This document shows positions 31,908-37,433 of a DNA stretch of 37,433 bases, piece by piece. The notes under the pieces were generated by a model that was not told the origin of the DNA, did not search any database, and was given only the letters and a program-made list of their open reading frames with translations. Source of the stretch: UBA6186 sp050012295 (GTDB taxonomy: Bacteria; Pseudomonadota; Gammaproteobacteria; UBA6186; Azoamicaceae); the NCBI GenBank assembly GCA_050012295.1, contig JBEKHL010000011.1, forward strand, positions 1 through 37,433. Reading direction: 5' to 3'. The translations under genes and the position numbers were made by a program. Numbering within the stretch: the first letter of the stretch is position 1; each line of letters starts with the position of its first letter.

Positions 31908-32258
31908 TTATGAGCCTCTTTTCCTTCCCTTAGCTGTTCTAGCATTAGTTCTCGTTCTTTGGCCACGTACTGGTAACCTACGTCTATGTCTTATCCCGCG
32001 ATAACATTTTATATCTTTGAGCCTTTTAAGATCCATAGCTACTTTTCTGCGTAAATCCCCTTCAACCTGAAATTCACTAACTATCTGCTGAATAGCTTTT
32101 ACAGCTTGTTCTGTTAAATCTGATACTTTAGTAGTAGGATCTACACCGATTTTTCGACATATTTCCATTGCTCTAGTTAAACCGATACCAAAAATACTAA
32201 GTAATGCTATCCTAATATGTTTTTTATGTGGCAAAATAACACCAGCAACCCGAATCAT
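31908..32258 (-). CDS. rpsM: 30S ribosomal protein S13
   Basis: 116 residues (E. coli 118). Typical stretches are IRVAGVILPHKKHIRIALLS, then IFGIGLTRA, DLRRKVAMDLKRLKDIKCYR and the basic tail RGQRTRTNARTAKGRKRG, which contacts tRNA and the 50S bridge. It is the first gene of the classical alpha operon. It is 61 bp downstream of rpmJ. Confidence 0.97.
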   Translation of the reverse strand: MIRVAGVILPHKKHIRIALLSIFGIGLTRAMEICRKIGVDPTTKVSDLTEQAVKAIQQIVSEFQVEGDLRRKVAMDLKRLKDIKCYRGIRHRRRLPVRGQRTRTNARTAKGRKRGS

Positions 32259-32319
32259 TTAATATAACCTCTCTTAAATTCGCTAAGGCTAACTATATTT
32301 AACACAATAGTCAATCCCA

Positions 32320-32436
32320 TTACCCCTGTCTTTGGTTGTGTTTACGAGTTTTTTTACAAATAATTCGCACCACACCTTCCCGTCTAATTATTCTACACTC
32401 TTTACATATTGTTTTTACTGATGGCCTGACCTTCAC
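32320..32436 (-). CDS. rpmJ: 50S ribosomal protein L36 (GTG start)
   Basis: A 38-codon frame starts with GTG at 32434-32436; a TGA lies four codons upstream in the same frame, so no ATG is possible, and GGGAG lies about nine bases upstream. The product MKVRPSVKTICKECRIIRRE continues through GVVRIICKKTRKHNQRQG. CxxC (residues 11-14) and the later Cys27 and His33 form the L36 zinc site. It sits between secY and rpsM, its standard location. Confidence 0.95.
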   Translation of the reverse strand: MKVRPSVKTICKECRIIRREGVVRIICKKTRKHNQRQG

Positions 32437-32459
32437 GACGATTCACTCCCTACAAAATA

Positions 32460-33785
32460 TCAACTTAATTTTAACTTTGCTTTACGCATCAACCCTTCAT
32501 ATTGATGAGACATTAAATGAGCTTGCATTTGCGCCATAAAATCCATGACCACAACTACAATAATCAATAATGAAGTTCCCCCAAAATAAAACGGTACATT
32601 TAAAAACAATACTAAAAATTCTGGCATTAACGATACTAAAGTAATATAAATAGCCCCCATAAGGGTTAATTTAGACATTATATCGTCTATATATGCAGCA
32701 GTCTGATCCCCGGGACGAGTCCCTGCAATAAAAGCTCCTGATTTTTGTAAATTATCTGCTGTTTCTTTAGGGTTAAAAACTAAAGCAGTGTAAAAAAAAC
32801 AAAAAAATATAATAGCCATGCCTAACAAAATAACATATAAAGGCTGCCCAGGACTTAATGCTGCGCTTACCTTAGTTAAAAAACTAATTGAAGAATAAGA
32901 ATTACCAAACCATTGTGCAATTGTCGCAGGAAATAAAATAACACTAGATGCAAAAATAGGCGGTATTACACCCGCCATATTAATTTTTAATGGCAAATGG
33001 CTTTTTTGCGCTGCATAACCCTGTCTTCCTTGTTGTTGTTTAGCAGCATAATTTACTGTAATTAAACGCTGCCCTCGCTCTATAAAAACTACAAAAGCTA
33101 TAACAATTATTAACATACATAATAACCCAATCAAACCTAAACCGTGCATCTCGCCTTGTCTTACTCTTTCTAAAGTATTAACAATTGATTTTGGTAAATT
33201 AGCTACTATACCAGCAAAGATAATCATAGAAACCCCATTACCAATCCCACGTTCTGTAATTTGTTCACCTAACCACATCAAGAACATAGTACCAGTAACT
33301 AAAGTAACACATACCGTTATGTAATAAATAAAATTCGGATTAAAACTGGTTGTTGACATAAATTTAGCCATACCAATAGACTGAAACGTTGCTAACATCA
33401 ACGCTAAATACCTAGTATATTGTGAAATTTTACGTCTACCAATATGGCCTTCTTTTTTTAGCTGTTCCAAAGGTGGCCATGCCATAGTAAGTAATTGAAT
33501 AATAATTGAAGAAGAAATATATGGCATAACGCCTAAAGAAAAAATAGTTAACCTAGACAAAGAACCGCCAGAAAATAAATTAAATAAACCAAAAATCCCA
33601 CTACGACCAGTATTAAATAATTCTGCTAATTTACTTGGATCTAGCCCGGGAACTGGAACATGGGCTCCAATACGAAAAATTATTAAAGCAGAACATAAAA
33701 AAATTACCCTTAGCTTTAATTCATTTAAGCCTCCAGATTTTTTTTTATTTGCAATTTTTTGATTAGATTTACTATTATCAAACAT
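32460..33785 (-). CDS. secY: Preprotein translocase subunit SecY
   Basis: 441 residues (E. coli 443) with ten membrane helices. Helix 1 ends before the plug region VPVPGLDPSKLAELF and GIFGLFNLFSGGSLSRLTIF. YISSSIIIQLL, GIGNGVSMIIFAGI, RGQRLITVNYAAKQQ and KSGAFIAGTRPGDQTAAYID are conserved pore and cytosolic loop segments that bind SecA and the ribosome. It is the channel through which exported proteins such as the phosphodiester glycosidase would pass. The start overlaps rplO by 8 bases. Confidence 0.98.
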   Translation of the reverse strand: MFDNSKSNQKIANKKKSGGLNELKLRVIFLCSALIIFRIGAHVPVPGLDPSKLAELFNTGRSGIFGLFNLFSGGSLSRLTIFSLGVMPYISSSIIIQLLTMAWPPLEQLKKEGHIGRRKISQYTRYLALMLATFQSIGMAKFMSTTSFNPNFIYYITVCVTLVTGTMFLMWLGEQITERGIGNGVSMIIFAGIVANLPKSIVNTLERVRQGEMHGLGLIGLLCMLIIVIAFVVFIERGQRLITVNYAAKQQQGRQGYAAQKSHLPLKINMAGVIPPIFASSVILFPATIAQWFGNSYSSISFLTKVSAALSPGQPLYVILLGMAIIFFCFFYTALVFNPKETADNLQKSGAFIAGTRPGDQTAAYIDDIMSKLTLMGAIYITLVSLMPEFLVLFLNVPFYFGGTSLLIIVVVVMDFMAQMQAHLMSHQYEGLMRKAKLKLS

Positions 33786-34248
33786 TTTCTGCTAACACTT
33801 TGCCGCCTAAACCTTCTATTAGTTGTTGTGCTCCTTTAGTAACTTTAAGTGCTCCATTTGTAGTGATTGTAAGAGCATGTTTAATTTCACCAGTAGCTAT
33901 AATTTTCACTTGTTTTATAGCACTTTTAATATATTTATTTGCTCGTAATACATCCATATTAATAACAATTGCAGATCCTTTATTATTATCAAAAAGTCTA
34001 TTTAACTCTGACAACCGTATTTCTGCTTTTTCCAATATCTTTTTAGAAACAAATCCAAATTTTGCTACTCTTCTCTTATAAGGAGTTTGCCCACCTTCAA
34101 ATCCTAACTTATGGTATCCGCCAGCACGAGCTTTTTGTCCTTTATGACCCTTACCACAAGTTTTACCTAAACCAGAACCTATCCCTCTACCTAGTACTTT
34201 TGCTATAGATTTAGAGCCAATAGCAGGCTGCAAAGTATTTAAATACAT
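33778..34248 (-). CDS. rplO: 50S ribosomal protein L15
   Basis: 156 residues (E. coli 144). LGRGIGSGLGKTCGKGHKGQ, RAGGYHKLGFEGGQTPYKRR and the C-terminal ITTNGALKVTKGAQQLIEGL are diagnostic. It is a late-assembly protein of the large subunit. It overlaps secY by 8 bases and follows rpmD by 2. Confidence 0.97.
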   Translation of the reverse strand: MYLNTLQPAIGSKSIAKVLGRGIGSGLGKTCGKGHKGQKARAGGYHKLGFEGGQTPYKRRVAKFGFVSKKILEKAEIRLSELNRLFDNNKGSAIVINMDVLRANKYIKSAIKQVKIIATGEIKHALTITTNGALKVTKGAQQLIEGLGGKVLAENV

Positions 34249-34250
34249 TT

Positions 34251-34430
34251 TTAATCACCAACATGTAACAAATATGATATTTTTCTAATCATTCCACGCA
34301 CACTAGGGGTATCTTCTAGTTCAACTTGTTGCCTAATTTTTCTTAAACCCAAACCACGTGCAGTTGCTTTATGCGCTTCCAATCTACCACTTAAGCTTTT
34401 AATTAATTTAACTTTAACTACTTTTGCCAT
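34251..34430 (-). CDS. rpmD: 50S ribosomal protein L30
   Basis: 59 residues, the same as E. coli. The second of two adjacent ATGs (34428-34430) is chosen because it gives MAKVVKVKLIKSLSGRLEAH like the family and leaves a few bases after the GGTAAGG Shine-Dalgarno. GLGLRKIRQQVELEDTPSVR is the conserved core. It overlaps the end of rpsE by 17 bases. Confidence 0.95.
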   Translation of the reverse strand: MAKVVKVKLIKSLSGRLEAHKATARGLGLRKIRQQVELEDTPSVRGMIRKISYLLHVGD

Positions 34431-34965
34431 CATCCTTACCTCTTCTGCGTACTATTATTTGCTCTACATTTTTACCACGCTTAGCTGCTATTAGATCTGG
34501 AGAAACCATCCCCTTTAATCCTTTTAATGTAGCTAAAACGACATTAACTGGATTTGATGAACCAATACATTTAGCCAAAACATTTTGTATTCCCAAAACA
34601 TCAAATACTGCTCGCATAGCACCACCAGCAATAATACCAGTACCTTCCGAAGCCGGCAACATAATAACTCTAGTAGCCCCATGTCTAGATTCAATTGGAT
34701 GATATAACGTATTATTAAACAATTCTATTTGTACAAAATTACGTCTAGCATTTTCCATAGCCTTTTGAATAGCAACTGGAACTTCTCTAGCCTTACCTCT
34801 ACCTACACCAATACGACCTTTACCGTCACCAACTACAACTAATGCTCCAAAACTAAATATTCGACCACCCTTAACAACTTTAGTATTTCTAGATACCGAT
34901 ATTAGTTTTTCTTGATTTCCATCACCCTTTGCTGTAACCGATGTAGCTTCTACACTTACTGCCAT
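34414..34965 (-). CDS. rpsE: 30S ribosomal protein S5
   Basis: 183 residues (E. coli 167), with an N-terminal extension of about 15. The double-stranded-RNA-binding half has VVKGGRIFSFGALVVVGDGK and GRIGVGRGKAREVP; the second half has LPASEGTGIIAGGAMRAVFD and NPVNVVLATLKGL. S5 contributes to decoding accuracy at the mRNA entry. Confidence 0.97.
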   Translation of the reverse strand: MAVSVEATSVTAKGDGNQEKLISVSRNTKVVKGGRIFSFGALVVVGDGKGRIGVGRGKAREVPVAIQKAMENARRNFVQIELFNNTLYHPIESRHGATRVIMLPASEGTGIIAGGAMRAVFDVLGIQNVLAKCIGSSNPVNVVLATLKGLKGMVSPDLIAAKRGKNVEQIIVRRRGKDDGKSS

Positions 34966-34994
34966 AATAACTCTAATACCTTATTAAAATTAAA

Positions 34995-35351
34995 TTAAAA
35001 ATTTAAACCAAATTCCCTAGCAGAATCAGCTAATGCTTTTATTCTACCATGATATTTAAAGCCAGATCTATCAAATGCAATACGATCTACCTTTTCTTTA
35101 CCTCTTTCGGCAATCAACTTACCAACTAACTTTGCGGTTTCTATCTTACCCTTATTAGCTTTAATATTATTATCTTCTCGCACTATCTTTTCTAAGCTAG
35201 AAGCGCTAGCCAAAACCGTACCGTCCGTAGCTATTATTTGAGCATAAATATGTCTAGGAGTACGATGCACCGATAACCGCACCATATTAAGCCTAGCTAT
35301 TATTTTACGTGTCTTTTTTACTTTTCTTTGATGTGCTAATAATGTACTCAT
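34995..35351 (-). CDS. rplR: 50S ribosomal protein L18
   Basis: 118 residues (E. coli 117). RLNMVRLSVHRTPRHIYAQI, the TAKLVGKLIAERGKEKVDRI helix and the ending FDRSGFKYHGRIKALADSAR are characteristic. It binds 5S rRNA with L5 and L25 in the central protuberance. It lies 6 bp after rplF. Confidence 0.97.
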   Translation of the reverse strand: MSTLLAHQRKVKKTRKIIARLNMVRLSVHRTPRHIYAQIIATDGTVLASASSLEKIVREDNNIKANKGKIETAKLVGKLIAERGKEKVDRIAFDRSGFKYHGRIKALADSAREFGLNF

Positions 35352-35357
35352 AGTTCC

Positions 35358-35897
35358 TTACTTCTTACTAGTTTTAGTTTCTTTCAAGTGAATTACTTCA
35401 TCTAAATACCGAACTCCCTTGCCTTTATATGGTTCTGGCTTTCTAAATCTTCTAATATCTGCAGCTACTTGACCAACCAACTGTTTGTCCGATCCAAAAA
35501 TAATAATATCCGTAGGGGTAGGAGTTTCTATTTTTATGTTAGATGGAACTATATATTCAATTGGATGGGATTTACCTAAATTTAACTCTAATTTATGGCC
35601 AGAAATTTTTGCTTTATACCCAACACCATGTAATTGCAATTTTTTAGTAAAACCTTCGGTAACACCACGGATATGATTAGAAATAATTACATGCGTTGTA
35701 CCCTGAACAGCCCTAGATAGCTGTTCTTCATTGTTACGTATAACTTGTACATGACCTTTTTCAATTTTAACCATTACATTAGGATGTACTTTATGATGTA
35801 AAACGCCATGAGAACCTTTAATAGTTAGCATATCTTTATGTTGCTCTATCTGTACTTTATCAGGCACTACTATTGCTTTTTTTGCTAATCTAGACAT
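35358..35897 (-). CDS. rplF: 50S ribosomal protein L6
   Basis: 179 residues (E. coli 177). There are two similar alpha+beta domains; GVTEGFTKKLQLHGVGYKAK and the C-terminal DIRRFRKPEPYKGKGVRYLD are the strongest marks. It binds near the sarcin-ricin loop. The spc operon order rpsH-rplF-rplR is kept. Confidence 0.97.
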   Translation of the reverse strand: MSRLAKKAIVVPDKVQIEQHKDMLTIKGSHGVLHHKVHPNVMVKIEKGHVQVIRNNEEQLSRAVQGTTHVIISNHIRGVTEGFTKKLQLHGVGYKAKISGHKLELNLGKSHPIEYIVPSNIKIETPTPTDIIIFGSDKQLVGQVAADIRRFRKPEPYKGKGVRYLDEVIHLKETKTSKK

Positions 35898-35903
35898 ATA
35901 AAA

Positions 35904-36302
35904 CTACTCCACATAACATAAAATTTCACCGCCTTGGCCTAATTTTTTAGCTTCTTTATCGCTAACAATACCACGCGTAGTTGAAATGATAGATATTCCT
36001 AAACCACCTAACACTTTAGGTAATTCTTTTTTTCCTTTATAAACCCTTAACCCAGGCATACTAACTCTTTTTATCTTACTAATAACAGATTTATCTTTGT
36101 AATATTTTAAATTTATCATTATTGTAGATTTATTATTTTCTAACTTTTCTACAGTATAACCTTCAATATAACCTTCTTGATGTAATACTTTTAAAATATC
36201 TTGTTTAAGTTTAGAAGCAGGAATAGAAACAACAGATTTTTTAGCCATATATCCATTTTTTATCCTAGTTAATAAATCCGCTATAGGATCTTGCATACTC
36301 AT
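35904..36302 (-). CDS. rpsH: 30S ribosomal protein S8
   Basis: 132 residues from ATG 36300-36302 (E. coli 130). The further upstream TTG lies inside rpsN and is not needed. MSMQDPIADLLTRIKNGYMA and the end LGGLGISIISTTRGIVSDKE are typical. In E. coli S8 binds 16S helix 21 and represses the spc operon. It begins 2 bases after the rpsN stop. Confidence 0.96.
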   Translation of the reverse strand: MSMQDPIADLLTRIKNGYMAKKSVVSIPASKLKQDILKVLHQEGYIEGYTVEKLENNKSTIMINLKYYKDKSVISKIKRVSMPGLRVYKGKKELPKVLGGLGISIISTTRGIVSDKEAKKLGQGGEILCYVE

Positions 36303-36304
36303 AA

Positions 36305-36610
36305 TTACCAACTCGCCTTATGTAAACCTGGAATATCTCCACGTGCTGCGTATATACGAATCATATTTCTACACATACCAAAAATTCTATACACTCCCCT
36401 ACTTCTGCCTGTTATCCGGCACCTTCTGGTTCCCCGGCTAGCACTAGAATCTCTTGGCAATGCACTCAATTTAGCTTGTGCCAATTCTTTTTCTTCTAAG
36501 CTAGTATCTTGAGAATTAATAACAGAACGTAACGCTTGCCTTTTTTCCAAAAACTTACTTCTAAGCTTAGTTCTCCTAACTTCCCTTCTAATCATACACT
36601 GCTTTGCCAT
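36305..36610 (-). CDS. rpsN: 30S ribosomal protein S14
   Basis: 101 residues, the long zinc-free type of proteobacteria: no CxxC pairs, but LPRDSSASRGTRRCRITGRS and the ending DIPGLHKASW match E. coli S14. It sits between rplE and rpsH as usual. Confidence 0.97.
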   Translation of the reverse strand: MAKQCMIRREVRRTKLRSKFLEKRQALRSVINSQDTSLEEKELAQAKLSALPRDSSASRGTRRCRITGRSRGVYRIFGMCRNMIRIYAARGDIPGLHKASW

Positions 36611-36634
36611 ATACTCTAATTTTCTCCGCTTACA

Positions 36635-37210
36635 CTAATCTCTAAAAGGAAATTTCATGGCTTTTAATAAAGTTTCTCCTTCCGCACTAGTTTTAGCACT
36701 AGTAGTTATGCATATATCTAGCCCACGAATTTCGCTAATTTTATCATACTGAATTTCTGGAAATACAATCTGTTCCTTTATACCTAAACTATAATTACCT
36801 TGAGCATCAAATCCTCGTTTATTTAATCCACGAAAATCCCTTATTCTAGGAATCGCAATACATAACAATCTTTCCAAAAATTGATACATCCTATCTTTAC
36901 GTAAAGTTACTTTACATCCGATTGGCCAACCAAGTCTAACCTTAAAATTAGCTATTGATTTTTTTGATTCAGTAATAACTGCCTTTTGTCCAGCAATTAA
37001 ACTAAGTTCCTCTACTGCTTGGGTGACTATTTTACGATCATTAACAGCTTCACCAACACCCATATTCAAAGTAACTTTAACTATAGCAGGTACCTGCATA
37101 ATATTTTTATAATTAAATTGCTCTATTAAGTGCTTTACAACTACATCTTTATAATGTTGTTTCAAATTTAATTCATTTAATTTTTGTGATTTATTTAATT
37201 TATTAGGCAT
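36635..37210 (-). CDS. rplE: 50S ribosomal protein L5
   Basis: 191 residues from ATG 37208-37210 (E. coli 179), with about 12 extra residues at the start (MPNKLNKSQKLNELNLKQHY). VPAIVKVTLNMGVGEAVND, KKSIANFKVRLGWPIGCKVT and IPRIRDFRGLNKRGFDAQGN are diagnostic. It binds 5S rRNA. A TTG two codons upstream is the only longer option. The start lies inside the end of rplX. Confidence 0.96.
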   Translation of the reverse strand: MPNKLNKSQKLNELNLKQHYKDVVVKHLIEQFNYKNIMQVPAIVKVTLNMGVGEAVNDRKIVTQAVEELSLIAGQKAVITESKKSIANFKVRLGWPIGCKVTLRKDRMYQFLERLLCIAIPRIRDFRGLNKRGFDAQGNYSLGIKEQIVFPEIQYDKISEIRGLDICITTSAKTSAEGETLLKAMKFPFRD

Positions 37211-37433
37211 CAACAACTACCTCTTGGTTTGATTTGAAATAGCGTACTTTTTTTTGTTTATTATCTTGATTTATAAATTTAAACCCAACTTTACCAGCTT
37301 TTTTAGTACTAGGATCTAATAAAGCTACATTAGAAATATCCATTGGCATCTCTTTATCTACTATACTTCCAGGAGAATTTTTTGATGGATCAGCCTTTCT
37401 ATGCTTCTTAACTAAATTCATCCCCTCTACTAT
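37203..37433 (-). CDS. rplX: 50S ribosomal protein L24, 5' end beyond the window
   Basis: The frame is open through the right edge, so the gene is cut; 76 codons remain of about 104. The visible part begins IVEGMNLVKKHRKADP, matching E. coli VIVEGINLVKKHQKP, and contains PMDISNVALLDPSTKKAGKV and VRYFKSNQEVVVDA. The internal Met at 37419-37421 is therefore not the true start. It is an assembly initiator of the 50S subunit. The end overlaps rplE by 8 bases. Confidence 0.95.
   Translation of the reverse strand: MVEGMNLVKKHRKADPSKNSPGSIVDKEMPMDISNVALLDPSTKKAGKVGFKFINQDNKQKKVRYFKSNQEVVVDA

Overview
The window looks like chromosome from an AT-rich, host-associated gammaproteobacterium, probably intracellular and Legionellales-like. 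Three things point that way. The rplM-rpsI-sspA order and the SspA protein are gammaproteobacterial. There is an NTT-family nucleotide translocase (tlc type), which is typical of energy-parasitic intracellular bacteria. There is also a set of eukaryote-directed proteins: a long ankyrin-repeat protein, coiled-coil and membrane-inserting orphans, and an orphan with a PCNA-box-like C-terminus. The placement to order is inference; no 16S gene is present.

Layout. 1-1.8 kb is a decaying accessory strip: a partial conserved gene, an HXXEE membrane protein, remnants of a RecB-like nuclease and of a transposase, an NTF2-like protein, and a remnant of a second UbiA gene. 1.98-3.28 kb is an orphan candidate effector, convergent with an intact UbiA-family prenyltransferase. 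4.6-13.0 kb is a division/cell-wall operon (mraZ-rsmH-ftsL-ftsI-murE-mraY-murD-ftsW) behind a clear sigma70 promoter with MraZ boxes. murF is absent between murE and mraY, nothing follows ftsW, and MurE lacks its N-terminal domain. 13-16.3 kb holds a divergent pair of orphan, probably secreted proteins and an FtsH-like protease. 16.4-18.9 kb is rplM-rpsI, a 153-bp hairpin element, sspA and a ferredoxin-NADP reductase-like gene, followed by a 28-residue membrane peptide on the opposite strand. 19.2-22.7 kb is an AmmeMemoRadiSam cluster (amrS divergent from amrB-amrA) with a phosphodiester-glycosidase-like exported protein overlapping the end of amrS. 22.7-27.7 kb holds the ankyrin protein, an orphan, a PLP aminotransferase of distinct base composition and a solitary ParA-like ATPase. 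27.8-37.4 kb, all on the minus strand, is the spc/alpha ribosomal block from rplX (cut by the window edge) to rplQ, with the nucleotide translocase 29 bp downstream of rplQ.

How it works together. The core genes cover septal peptidoglycan synthesis, translation, protein secretion (SecY) and transcription (RpoA). The accessory genes suggest nucleotide import from a host and several proteins aimed at host processes. The most noteworthy item is the 433-residue orphan at 1981-3282. Its C-terminus fits the eukaryotic PIP-box pattern, and just past the stop codon another frame stays open and encodes a basic tail, as if a 2-bp slip had truncated a longer protein. No tRNA, rRNA or CRISPR array was recognised in the window.
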